Numbered from the stretch's first letter, positions 1-7,219 are shown. The stretch: 19,093 nt of DNA from Kiritimatiellota bacterium (GCA_008636095.1 VSJD01000118.1:1-19093); one strand, 5' to 3'. Numbers and translations are program-made. The notes: generated by a model not told the origin, from the letters alone.

Positions 1-92
1 TGGGCCGCGCGCTTCATGATGCTTTCATCGAGAAACCCCCGTGCCATGCGAGGGAAGATCGTGATAATGTCAATGTGGAGCAGATCCCCCAT
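1..92 (-). CDS. trmD: tRNA (guanine-N1)-methyltransferase TrmD, N-terminal fragment (cut by window edge)
   Basis: Reading the minus strand from the ATG at 92 gives about 30 residues beginning MGDLLHIDIITIFPRM, followed by FLDESIMKRA. TrmD proteins start with an (I/V)xITIFPEMF strand and then a (L/I)xxSIxKRA helix, so the match is clear although only the first eighth of the gene is present. TrmD is a SPOUT-fold enzyme that uses S-adenosylmethionine to make m1G37 in tRNAs and so prevents +1 frameshifting. A strong ribosome binding site (AGGAGGG, 101-107 on the complement) lies 8 bases upstream and fixes the start. It follows rpsP and khpA on the same strand, as in the common rpsP-khpA-rimM-trmD-rplS operon, but rimM is missing between khpA and trmD. 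The gene continues beyond base 1. Confidence 0.88.
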   Translation of the reverse strand, partial: MGDLLHIDIITIFPRMARGFLDESIMKRAA

Positions 93-136
93 TGGAATCA
101 CCCTCCTGCGCCAGGATGAATGGCGTTGATGGCTTC

Positions 137-153
137 GGAGGGTTCCGCCCTCC
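137..153. repeat. Small hairpin in the khpA-trmD spacer
   Basis: GGAGGG (137-142) and CCCTCC (148-153) form a 6-bp perfect stem with a 5-base loop in the 97-bp spacer between khpA and trmD. There is no T-run after it on the minus strand, so it is not a typical intrinsic terminator. It may be a small intergenic repeat or an mRNA processing/stability hairpin inside the operon. Confidence 0.45.
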
Positions 154-189
154 ACATTTTAAGAATACCTCGTGGAGATGCCAAGCGCT

Positions 190-420
190 TCACTCGGCGA
201 CTTCGAGGACGGCTCTGCGTTTCTGCTTGGCGGCCAGGCTGGTCAGCAGGACCCGGAGGGCGCTGATGGTCTTGCCGTTCTTACCGATAATACGGCCCAT
301 GTCTTCGGGATGACAGCGGACTTCCAGGATGACCGTCTGCCGGCCAAGGATTTCAGCCACGACGACTTGCTCGGGATGATTAACTAATGCCTGCAGGGTA
401 TGTTCGATAAACGCTTTCAT
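190..420 (-). CDS. khpA: KH-domain RNA-binding protein KhpA (YlqC family)
   Basis: A 76-residue protein from the ATG at 420, the usual size for this family. It is a single KH domain: the GxxG RNA-binding loop is G46-K-N-G49 within GRIIGKNGK, preceded by the beta strand VILEVRCHPEDM and followed by the helix TISALRVLLTSLAAK. KhpA proteins are small cytoplasmic RNA-binding proteins. In Firmicutes they form a dimer with KhpB and affect cell elongation and RNA metabolism; the role in other phyla is less clear. It starts 4 bases after the rpsP stop codon, so the two are almost certainly co-transcribed, and the position next to rpsP is the classical one. A longer upstream reading frame exists in the same phase but overlaps all of rpsP, so the ATG at 420 is the sensible start. 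Confidence 0.92.
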   Translation of the reverse strand: MKAFIEHTLQALVNHPEQVVVAEILGRQTVILEVRCHPEDMGRIIGKNGKTISALRVLLTSLAAKQKRRAVLEVAE

Positions 421-424
421 GCGG

Positions 425-724
425 TTAAGCCGTAGCCGCGTTCTTCGGCTCAGCGGCTTTCTTGGAGACGGGCGTGGCCATGGGAACCGTTTTGGCTTTT
501 TTGACCAGACTGCGAACCGTTTCCGAAAGGATAGCGCCCTTGCTTTTCCAGGCCGCAATGCGTTCCAGTTTGAGATGGAAGTTGGCCTTGGCCTTTTTGG
601 GGTCGTACCATCCCAGGATTTCCAGGTACTTTCCATCGCGAGGAGAGCGGCTGTCGGTGGCCACAATCCGGAAACACGGGTCGTTATTGGCGCCTGTCTT
701 TCGGCATCTGATTTTAACTGACAT
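425..724 (-). CDS. rpsP: 30S ribosomal protein S16
   Basis: A 99-residue protein beginning MSVKIRCRKTGANNDPCFRI followed by VATDSRSPRDGKYLEILGWYDP. This is the diagnostic S16 N-terminus (VKIRLxRxGxxxxPxYRIVVxDSRxPRDGxxIExxGxYxP). S16 binds 16S rRNA early in 30S assembly. The C-terminal tail (SKKAAEPKNAATA) is Ala/Lys-rich, as is common in S16 proteins longer than about 85 residues. The start has a good ribosome binding site (GGAGG, complement of 731-735). First gene of the rpsP-khpA-trmD cluster. The call rests on direct sequence resemblance. Confidence 0.97.
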   Translation of the reverse strand: MSVKIRCRKTGANNDPCFRIVATDSRSPRDGKYLEILGWYDPKKAKANFHLKLERIAAWKSKGAILSETVRSLVKKAKTVPMATPVSKKAAEPKNAATA

Positions 725-762
725 TATTGTCCTCCCACTCGCTTCGGTTAATAAACAAACCG

Positions 763-791
763 TTCTTACACGATTCGCGTTTCCGGTTCAA
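763..791 (-). promoter_or_regulatory. Possible sigma70-type promoter for rpsP-khpA-trmD
   Basis: On the minus strand TTGAAC (786-791) and TAAGAA (763-768) are separated by exactly 17 bases and lie about 40 bases before the rpsP start. The -10 box is a weak match to TATAAT (3 of 6), so this is only a candidate. The rest of the rpsP upstream spacer (725-865) shows no other clear signal. Confidence 0.28.
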
Positions 792-865
792 GCAGTAATT
801 TTTTGCTTCTGTGGCGGAAGATCGGGATCGTAATGCTGGAAGGACAGCGTTAAGAGATGCCCTGG

Positions 866-2287
866 CTAATGGAAACCGTAGAGGGTGCCGCTACGGATAA
901 ACTCATACGCCCCCAGGTCAACAATCCCGTAGCGGAGACGGATGCGGTCGTCAAGATCAAGGGTTGTCGTCATCCAGCTCTCGTAATAACCGGCATTGAT
1001 GCAGGGCGAGCTGGAACTTAAACGACAGTTTGCGGCGGGCAGATCAATCAATAACGGGTCGGTGTAAATAACATTATTGATTTGCGTTGCCGGCCCCAAT
1101 GCCCCGTTAGTCATCCCAATACAACAATTACTAACAATAATATTAGTGAAACCGTTATTATAAACATTGCTATATGTTCCGCCGGATGAATTGAAATACA
1201 CAATCGAATTATATAAGGCATTGGTAGTCTTGCCCGTCGTGTTGTAGAAATAGATTCCACCGGCATTATCTGAAGAGTCTGTGGAATTAGAAACAATCGT
1301 GAGGTTGCGCATGTATTGGGGCCCTCCATAAGCATTCCCTGTAAGCGCAACTCCACCTGCGCCGGTTGTGGCGCGGTTGTTGCGGATCAGACAATTTCTC
1401 AAATTAGAGAGATAACCGATCGTAATACTTACCCCGCCACAGGTAGTCCCGCTGTTGCCGATAATTTTACATTCATAGATCGCGCCGTACCAGCCGGCCT
1501 TAATACCTCCGATAGGTCCGGTATTATAGGAAATTTCGGAATTATATATATGCTCGGCGCTTTGGTTCACACCGCCGGGATATCCGGCTGTGGTTGCGGT
1601 ATTGTATGAAATTACGCAATTTTTAATGTAACCGGCAGTCCCACCACCAGTATTTTGAGCATAGCTGGCGCCGCCAAAGTACTCCCCTCGATTACTGTTG
1701 ATAATACAATTTAAAATATAACTTGTCCTCTGGCCAACGGGGTAATCCATCATTTGAATACCGCCGCCGTATTGGCCGTAATTGTTACAAATGTGACAAT
1801 TTGTCAGGGTTCCGCCATACATGTAAACGCCACCGGCATATGCATTGCCGCCGCCGGCATATCCAGCCACAATATACCCGTTAGACATTGTAAAACCGGA
1901 GACGGTAGCGGTCTTATTGCTCCAGAACAGGCACCGGTTGGAATAGGCGGGATAATTGCCGTTGATAAATGTGAATCCGGGGCCATTCACGCTTTGTAAT
2001 GTAATTGAGTTCGTCAAGACAATCTGGTTGGTCAGATAATATGTTCCGTTGGTAACCAGCACCGTATCGCCGTCAACGGCCGCAGTCACCGCCCATTGAA
2101 TTTGTGTCGCCGCACCCTCCCAGTTGGTATAGCCGCCGGCAGTATCGTTCGTGCCATAGCCTCCGGGCATTGAGACGTAATGCGTGTCGGCGGCGACCGA
2201 CAGCGTCAGGGCCATAACAAGCCCGACAACCGCAAACGCTGTCGGGTGAGCGGTTTTTTGCCCGCTGCGGGCAAAAAATACGCTCAA
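866..2287 (-). CDS. Exported right-handed parallel beta-helix (pectate-lyase-like) protein, 5' end disrupted
   Basis: About 473 residues if started at TTG 2287. A hydrophobic export segment (AFAVVGLVMALTLSVAADTH) is followed by the typical opening of bacterial beta-helix proteins: an AxxGDTVLVTNGTYY rung preceded by WAV repeats. Then come many Asn/Gly-rich rungs (for example LTNCHICNNYGQYGGGIQM, IRNNRATTGAGGVALTGN, NAGGIYFYNTT) and the usual closing DLGAYEF motif near the C-terminus. This fold is used by polysaccharide lyases and by surface proteins of unknown activity; no catalytic residues can be assigned here. The start is doubtful. The only in-frame start codon between the group II intron edge (2297) and the signal region is TTG 2287, and it has no ribosome binding site. 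ATG 2215 would cut into the signal peptide. The frame also stays open through the antisense intron to 2497, but that part is intron sequence. The gene may be broken or expressed only from intron-free copies. Confidence 0.75.
   Translation of the reverse strand: MSVFFARSGQKTAHPTAFAVVGLVMALTLSVAADTHYVSMPGGYGTNDTAGGYTNWEGAATQIQWAVTAAVDGDTVLVTNGTYYLTNQIVLTNSITLQSVNGPGFTFINGNYPAYSNRCLFWSNKTATVSGFTMSNGYIVAGYAGGGNAYAGGVYMYGGTLTNCHICNNYGQYGGGIQMMDYPVGQRTSYILNCIINSNRGEYFGGASYAQNTGGGTAGYIKNCVISYNTATTAGYPGGVNQSAEHIYNSEISYNTGPIGGIKAGWYGAIYECKIIGNSGTTCGGVSITIGYLSNLRNCLIRNNRATTGAGGVALTGNAYGGPQYMRNLTIVSNSTDSSDNAGGIYFYNTTGKTTNALYNSIVYFNSSGGTYSNVYNNGFTNIIVSNCCIGMTNGALGPATQINNVIYTDPLLIDLPAANCRLSSSSPCINAGYYESWMTTTLDLDDRIRLRYGIVDLGAYEFIRSGTLYGFH
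2254..2278. repeat. 25-bp perfect palindrome beside the group II intron
   Basis: TTTTTTGCCCGC (2254-2265) and GCGGGCAAAAAA (2267-2278) are exact reverse complements around one central T. The structure resembles an intrinsic terminator stem with flanking A/T runs and lies 18 bases before the 5' end of the intron. It also lies inside the beginning of the beta-helix reading frame, where it encodes FFARSGQK. It could be a genuine terminator-like structure or a small palindromic repeat. Confidence 0.7.
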
Positions 2288-2296
2288 CCCGCTGGT

Positions 2297-2945
2297 GTGC
2301 GCCCAGCATGGGCGCGTTGCAAATGGGGTGCAAGTCCCCTGTAGGAGGACCGCACGTGAAAACGTGAAACACCTACCACTCGAAGCCAACTCCGAAAGGG
2401 TAACTGATCGGGGGGAGGAAGGATAGAGGAAACTGGCGGGCCGATGGACAAGAACCGCATAGCAAGGCCGACGCGATGCGACGAGTTGGCACCACACAAC
2501 GAAGTCGCGGGTTCAGTCGCGGAGGTAAATGCGGCGGTCGTGCTGGGAAGCAACGCGTTCTTACCTGGGGAGACCCCGCGGGAGCAATCCGGCGGGGAGT
2601 CAGCAGAAGCCATAGTAGGTGTGGAAGCCGCTGGGCATTGGCGGCGGCGGGAAACGAGCTCCGGAAACCCCGGAGATAGGCTCACCCCACCGAAGGGCGA
2701 AACTTGCAGGGGCACACAACCCCCATGCTGGACAGCGGCGTTGACGCCGAAAGGCTGAGCTTGTTTTGTCATGGCATGGGTGCCAGCGAAAGAGTGTGCC
2801 AAACGCCGGACTTGGTGATGCCCTCACTCCGGCGGGCTGTGCTCCTTCATGGAGTCGCTTGCAGGAACCGCTGATTGCGGACCCGCATGATCAGTGGTGT
2901 GGGAGCCGGAGGCTGGCCTATTGGGTCAGTCTCCGGCTACCCGAT
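2297..2945 (+). mobile_element. ORF-less group II intron
   Basis: The element begins GTGCGCCCAGCATGGGCGC, the standard 5' end of many bacterial group II introns (GUGYG start, domain I stem CGCCCAGCATGGGCG). It continues with the GGGGTGCAAGTCCCCTGTAGGAGG segment typical of domain I (2334-2350 region). The 3' part carries a domain V hairpin and a domain VI hairpin with a bulged A seven bases from the 3' end, in the usual CTACCCGAT ending. At about 649 bases it has no room for a maturase/reverse transcriptase, and none is seen in any frame, so splicing or mobility would need a protein supplied in trans. It lies on the plus strand, antisense to the beta-helix gene it interrupts. The exact 5' base could also be 2295 (GTGTGCG). 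The conserved ends look intact rather than decayed. Confidence 0.85.
2865..2945 (+). ncRNA. Group II intron domains V and VI (catalytic core and branch point)
   Basis: Domain V: ACCGCTGAT (2867-2875) pairs with ATCAGTGGT (2890-2898), including the G-U wobble expected opposite a CGC-type catalytic triad (2869-2871). The upper stem TGCG/CGCA is capped by the tetraloop GACC, with the two-base bulge TG (2888-2889) on the 3' side. Domain VI: GCCGGAG (2904-2910) pairs with CTCCGGC (2931-2937), with a partly paired upper stem. The unpaired A2939 sits seven bases before the 3' end, as expected for the branch-point nucleotide. These features are read directly from the sequence and are what makes the intron call firm. 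Confidence 0.85.
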
Positions 2946-2961
2946 TCGCCGTTTTACTCCG

Positions 2962-3171
2962 TCTGCCCAAAGGGCAGATGCATCATAGCCTGGGGCGAAA
3001 CCCCAGGATAAAAGACGATGCAAAATAAATTCCCGCACCCTGAAGGGGTGCCACATTTCGTCGTTCTCTTTCTCCGGGATGTTGCTCCCCTTCAGGGAGC
3101 ATTTCTTTTTGGTATTTTCCGTTACCCCAGCGATGCTCGCTGGGCTATGATGTTCGACCCCGTTGGGGTCG
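2962..3171. repeat. Array of six short GC-rich hairpins (intergenic repeat cassette)
   Basis: Six perfect stems follow one another: TCTGCCC/GGGCAGA (2962-2978), CCTGGGG/CCCCAGG (2989-3007), GCACCC/GGGTGC (3035-3051), GCTCCC/GGGAGC (3084-3100), CCCAGCGA/TCGCTGGG (3126-3144) and CGACCCC/GGGGTCG (3155-3171). Loops are 3 to 7 bases. I recognise the style from multi-hairpin intergenic repeats seen in several environmental phyla, but I cannot name the family. The minus strand stays open across the array, so it could be read as peptide (WHPFRVREF and so on), but the regular hairpins argue for a structured DNA or RNA element. It directly adjoins the 3' end of the group II intron. Confidence 0.75.
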
Positions 3172-3302
3172 TGTTCTAAATCTCTTTCTGCGAACCAGCA
3201 TGTTCGGCCGACATAATCCGCTGTGCGGGTAAAATTCAAATTAGTCGTTTCCATTTCTCTGGGTTTGCATACCGCTGGCATACAGGCGCGTAAATGGGGA
3301 AG

Positions 3303-3331
3303 AGCATAGGCGCATTTACAAATAGTGTCAA
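3303..3331 (-). promoter_or_regulatory. Candidate sigma70-type promoter reading toward the hairpin array and beta-helix gene
   Basis: On the minus strand a perfect TTGACA (3326-3331) is separated by 17 bases from TATGCT (3303-3308, 4 of 6 matches to TATAAT). Transcription would start near 3296 and run through the hairpin array. It could be the original promoter of the beta-helix gene, now separated from it by the intron. An ATG at 3254 lies about 40 bases downstream in the phase that joins the beta-helix frame when the intron is removed. Confidence 0.45.
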
Positions 3332-3360
3332 GAGGGCTACGGAATTCTCTATCTTTTTCC

Positions 3361-3389
3361 TTGCATCCAAACGCCTGCCCGGCCATATT
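3361..3389 (+). promoter_or_regulatory. Weak candidate promoter for the glycoside-hydrolase-like gene
   Basis: TTGCAT (3361-3366), a 17-base spacer and CATATT (3384-3389) lie about 100 bases before the ATG at 3488. Both boxes are only moderate matches. The rest of 3186-3487, a stretch of about 300 bases without a convincing gene, shows no other clear plus-strand signal. Confidence 0.27.
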
Positions 3390-3487
3390 TCATCTATCAA
3401 ATAAATCGATGCCCACAGAAGCGATGTGCTTTCGCAGCCGGGCCGGAGTTTTAAAATCAACTTACAAGGAACAGGAAGGAAAATCAA

Positions 3488-5953
3488 ATGAGTGTGCCAA
3501 AAAACATGCAAGCGCGGCTGATTGTCGGCATTTTTCTGACAATTCTGGGTAGTGTATGCGGGGGTAACGGTCAGACCAATACCAACGCGGTGGTTCGGAT
3601 GAATTCTCCGGACATATTCTGGCTGAAGCGTCCGCTGCATGTGGCGGCCGATTCCATGCAATATATCTATCTGCCGATTCCGGGGGGAGAAGGATTGGAC
3701 CAGGTGCGCAATTTCAAGTATGTCCTTGATTTGCCGGAGGGATTTGAGTTGGTAGATGGCCTTCATCTAATGGGTCACTCCTGTTGCGGTGGAAACGGTT
3801 CTGTTTCTCCCTCTTTGGTAAAGGCCATTGCGTCGGATAAAAATCGCATGTGTTATGAACTTGGTATTTCCTGGATCGGTTTTACCGGTGTCAGCATATG
3901 GCTCAGCAGTCCATATGTCCCGGCTGTACCTATCACAGGAACAGGTGGGCAATGGCAGGATTTTCAGGGAGAGGCTCCCGGTTTTGATTCTACCAGAACA
4001 GTCTGGTTGTTGCGTTGGGCAAACAACTTATACCAGTCTATACAGACATGCCGTGGCGTTGTGGACGTGGATGACATCGTGGTTCGCCAAAAGTCAAACG
4101 GCCGGGTTGTGTTTGAAGAGCATTTTAACGACGGTTCGTTCGGAAAATTTAAGGGTGGCCAAAAGAACGGAGTCAGCCTTGAAAAAGAAAATGATAATTA
4201 TTTCGTGCGCATCAAAACCGGGAATGCGGAAGCGGAAATACAGCAAAGTATTGCCGCTTCCGGCACAAACGCCCCGGGAATCCAGTCTTTAATACCCGGC
4301 GAAGATTACACAGTCACCTGTCGTGCCCGGGCCGTGATTACCCGCACCCCGGATTATCTCAGTTATATGCCGGTCTGGATTAAAATCGGCGGCGGTAAAA
4401 GGGAAACGGAAATCCGGGCCCATTATGAATATGAAATTGACGGCAAACAATATTCGGTTCCGGAGCAGAAATTGCGCGTCATTGTTGAAGATGACGTCAA
4501 GAAGCCAAAGACATTGGAAATAGTGTTATGGTCACAGGCGGAAGACTGTATGGGTTTACAGCCGTCCCGGGTTCAGGATTACCTACTGGATATCACGAAA
4601 TCGTGCGGGATCAAACTGCACTTGACGGAACTCAATCTCAATCCATGGAAGTCGCTCTATGACGGCAAAGTGAACAAGATGAATCTGCGCGATCCGCTGG
4701 CTGAGAAAATCAAACAACGCGGGATGGCTGCCATACCATATCTTGGTTTTCCTTATACGGATATGGGGTTTGAGGCGTATGCATCAAATCACCCACCCGC
4801 TCCAGGCCAGTTGGCGATCAATGAAATCATTAATCAATTCGGGCAGACGAATAAGTCGGCTGATATTAGAAATCCTGCTCTCTGCTTTACCAGACTGGCA
4901 GCCGAGCGCAGTGAATATTGGCAAGCCATTCTTAAAATGCTCAAAGAGGGAGCCCGGGTCAACAAATGGGACGGGCTGATGTGGGACTATGAGGTACCCA
5001 ACATTTTGTGTGTTCCTGATAAACGGAAATGCGAAAGCTGTTTTTGTACGGACTGCATCGAGGCGTTCAAGGAATATACGGGCATAAAGGATATTACTAA
5101 GGCGCCGGAGAACAGGGTTATGCTTGAAAAAGACTATCCGTTCCAGGATTTGGCGGAACCGGCCCGGTCAATTCTGTCAAATTATCCGCTGGAATGGCTG
5201 AAATTTAGGGGAGAACAGAACGGAAGAATTTGGCAATCAATGATTACATTGGTTCGGGAAGTCAATCCCGCGGCCCGATTTTATCTGTATTCGGGCAGTT
5301 ATCAGGCAATTCCGACCGCGGAGGCCCCCTGGCATCACTGCGAATTTTATGGGGTTTATCCCCCAGCGGCAGGCAGGTATGCAGACGTGTTTATGGAGAT
5401 TCACAGTCCTCTGCGTGGCAAGGGTAAGTGGGGGCTGGAAGAAATAAAACTCATGCGGGAAGCGTTGAAAGCGGACAGCGGCAGAAAATTACCGGTGTTG
5501 AATACGGTGCAGGCGTGGTCGCCCCGCTATCCCCTGGCGAAAAACGATGCCATTCAGTCCGTGGCGCTTACGGAGGCCGATGGATTTCAAATTTATAGTT
5601 GGGGAGGTATTTTTGACAGCCAGACGTGGTCATCGGTCGGGGAGGGTATTATGGCATTGGCAACCTTTGAGGATTTCTTCCTGGAAGGGACCAGGTTTGA
5701 TCAGGTGGCCACGCTGGACAAGCCGCTGGAGTACAGCGTCTGGATCAAAGGCGAAGACCGAGTGGTGTTCATATTCAACAACACGGCCAAGGATGAAAAA
5801 GTGACGCTGAAGAACGACTTTCGCGTCAAATACGCCTCAAATCGGGTTGCTGCAAAAAACCACGCTACGGGCGAGGTTTACGCTGACCCGGAAACGATCG
5901 TGTGCACAGCGCCGGCATACGACACAACCATCATTCATTTCAAGGCCCGGTAA
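3488..5953 (+). CDS. Exported TIM-barrel, glycoside-hydrolase-like protein
   Basis: An 821-residue protein starting at ATG 3488 behind AGGAAGG, a good ribosome binding site. Residues 7-25 (QARLIVGIFLTILGSVCGG) form a signal peptide; Cys24 is not in a canonical lipobox. Residues about 30-370 look like beta-rich modules, including a stretch (FEEHFNDGSFGKF onward) typical of carbohydrate-binding-like sandwiches. Residues about 380-740 look like a barrel: AIPYLGFPYTDMG, WDGLMWDYEVPN (around 495-505), RFYLYSGSY and DGFQIYSWGG. Just after WDYE comes a Cys cluster (C-x7-C-x2-C-x-C-x2-C, about 508-523) followed by IEAFKEYTGI. This resembles the CxCxxCxxxF element in several glycosidase-like barrels related to GH42 and similar groups. 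The acidic residues of WDYE are possible catalytic positions, but this is inference. A beta-sandwich (VVFIFNNTAKDEKVTL) closes the protein. The substrate cannot be told. It is convergent with the beta-propeller gene, 31 bases apart. Confidence 0.72.
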   Translation: MSVPKNMQARLIVGIFLTILGSVCGGNGQTNTNAVVRMNSPDIFWLKRPLHVAADSMQYIYLPIPGGEGLDQVRNFKYVLDLPEGFELVDGLHLMGHSCCGGNGSVSPSLVKAIASDKNRMCYELGISWIGFTGVSIWLSSPYVPAVPITGTGGQWQDFQGEAPGFDSTRTVWLLRWANNLYQSIQTCRGVVDVDDIVVRQKSNGRVVFEEHFNDGSFGKFKGGQKNGVSLEKENDNYFVRIKTGNAEAEIQQSIAASGTNAPGIQSLIPGEDYTVTCRARAVITRTPDYLSYMPVWIKIGGGKRETEIRAHYEYEIDGKQYSVPEQKLRVIVEDDVKKPKTLEIVLWSQAEDCMGLQPSRVQDYLLDITKSCGIKLHLTELNLNPWKSLYDGKVNKMNLRDPLAEKIKQRGMAAIPYLGFPYTDMGFEAYASNHPPAPGQLAINEIINQFGQTNKSADIRNPALCFTRLAAERSEYWQAILKMLKEGARVNKWDGLMWDYEVPNILCVPDKRKCESCFCTDCIEAFKEYTGIKDITKAPENRVMLEKDYPFQDLAEPARSILSNYPLEWLKFRGEQNGRIWQSMITLVREVNPAARFYLYSGSYQAIPTAEAPWHHCEFYGVYPPAAGRYADVFMEIHSPLRGKGKWGLEEIKLMREALKADSGRKLPVLNTVQAWSPRYPLAKNDAIQSVALTEADGFQIYSWGGIFDSQTWSSVGEGIMALATFEDFFLEGTRFDQVATLDKPLEYSVWIKGEDRVVFIFNNTAKDEKVTLKNDFRVKYASNRVAAKNHATGEVYADPETIVCTAPAYDTTIIHFKAR

Positions 5954-5984
5954 CATGTTGCGCATGTAGGCCTGCCTGGCTTTT

Positions 5985-7172
5985 TCAAGGGCTGGTCGGT
6001 CCGGAAACGCGGACGTCGAAATTTTCCGGGCAGAACAGGGAGAACAAATGGCCGCGTGAATCATTCTCGCCCAGATAGATCGTGCCGAAGGCGTCCTGGG
6101 TCAGGGCGCCGATCCGCCAGGCCGACCAGGGGGTCAGCCGTTCATTGCCAAACGGGCCGCCCTCGCAGGGAATGTAATTGAGCATGCCCAGATCGGTGAA
6201 ATTGGCGGCGGCGATCTCGTAAGCGAAGAGGTGCGCCAAGCCGTTTTCCCCGCCGCAAACGCCGTAGATCACACCCTTGTGCCAGGTTAGGCCGACCAGC
6301 GGGCGCTCCAACGAGGGCTTACCGAAATTCGTGACCCGCTGGCTGGCCGGATCCAGGCGGAACAGATACCCGTCCGTGGTTCCGCCGTATATCTGGCCGG
6401 CGTCGTCCTTGCACAGGCATTCCGCCGCGTTCCAATCCTGGCGGACGGCCAAGCCGGGCAGGCGACACTCCAATAATGCGAAATCGCCGGTTTCCGGCCG
6501 GTAGCGGAAGAACCGGCCGCCTTCGCCCGTGCCGTAAACTTCGCCTGTGGGGGTGGCGATCAATTCCCGGGAGGCCAGCCGGCCTCTGAACCGGGCCACG
6601 ATGTTTTCTTCGGAGGCCACTGTGGCGATTATTTGGCTTTGGCCTGTGGCGAGATCGAGTCGGAAGAGCTTCGCGCCCGGTAAGGTCAAGCCCAGTAACG
6701 AATGAGTCGGGCGATGGTAAAGCAAGGCGCGCAACTCCTCCCCGGCCACCGGTGCCCCCAGCGGCTGCGCGGGCTGGGCGGTTTTGAAGACGGTTTCGCC
6801 CAAAGCCTCTTCGTAATAGACCGAGGTGACGTCGATCGGAAGCGCGTGTATCGTCCCTTCGACCGCGCCGGAAGTGGCGACGGAATTGACACCGACATAG
6901 GCCGTCAGATCGGCGTCCAAGGCCAGCAGGTTACGCGCGGCGGTCGGACCGGGGAAGGTGGCGATTAGGCGAATGGTTTTATCCAGGCGGCTGCAGAAGG
7001 CGAAGAGATGACAGTTTTCGCCGGCCGTCACACCGTATATCCGGCCATCCGATCCCGTAACCAGCGTAGTGATGGCCGATTCTCCCTCGCTGACCGGTAC
7101 GGGATAGGCGTTCATGCGCGCGCGCAGGTATTGCTGCGGAAGTGGGGCCACCGAGGTTAATTCACAGGACAT
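5985..7172 (-). CDS. Cytoplasmic beta-propeller protein (second gene of the pair)
   Basis: A 395-residue protein from ATG 7172 (MSCELTSVAPLPQQYL), which is preceded by AAAGGA at a normal distance. A start further upstream at 7274 is possible in frame but would overlap the end of the neighbouring gene. The sequence consists of repeated blades of the form (D/G)GxIYGxTxxGxLFxxDxxxG, for example DGRIYGVTAGENCHLFAF, TGEVYGTGEGGRFFRYRP, AGQIYGGTTDGYLFRLDP and FGTIYLGENDSRGHLFSL. This is the pattern of NHL, Kelch or SMP-30-like propellers. There is no signal peptide or membrane segment. The function is unknown; such proteins may be sugar lactonases, lyases or scaffolds, and no metal-binding or catalytic residues can be assigned. 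It is 47 bases after the related gene at 7220-8473, probably in the same operon. Confidence 0.75.
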   Translation of the reverse strand: MSCELTSVAPLPQQYLRARMNAYPVPVSEGESAITTLVTGSDGRIYGVTAGENCHLFAFCSRLDKTIRLIATFPGPTAARNLLALDADLTAYVGVNSVATSGAVEGTIHALPIDVTSVYYEEALGETVFKTAQPAQPLGAPVAGEELRALLYHRPTHSLLGLTLPGAKLFRLDLATGQSQIIATVASEENIVARFRGRLASRELIATPTGEVYGTGEGGRFFRYRPETGDFALLECRLPGLAVRQDWNAAECLCKDDAGQIYGGTTDGYLFRLDPASQRVTNFGKPSLERPLVGLTWHKGVIYGVCGGENGLAHLFAYEIAAANFTDLGMLNYIPCEGGPFGNERLTPWSAWRIGALTQDAFGTIYLGENDSRGHLFSLFCPENFDVRVSGPTSP

Positions 7173-7219
7173 GATTTTTTCCTTTGCTCTATGCGTTCGG
7201 TAGATCGTTGAAAAGCCGT

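Noticed and set aside
2298..2497. N-terminal extension of the beta-helix reading frame through the intron
   Set aside because: The frame is open by chance on the strand opposite the group II intron; the residues have no signal-peptide or domain character and the intron explains the DNA.
2284..3011. Several open frames within and just after the intron on both strands
   Set aside because: They fall on conserved intron structure or on the hairpin array; none resembles a reverse transcriptase or maturase.
2962..3171. CRISPR array
   Set aside because: The stems are all different in sequence and unevenly spaced; there is no constant repeat with unique spacers.
3236..3766. 176-residue minus-strand open frame opposite the start of the glycoside-hydrolase-like gene
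   Set aside because: Overlaps the signal peptide region of a better supported gene and shows no family features.
5954..5984. Terminator between the convergent glycoside-hydrolase-like and beta-propeller genes
   Set aside because: There is a small ACATG/CATGT stem and a later T-run, but they are too far apart and the stem is too weak to call.
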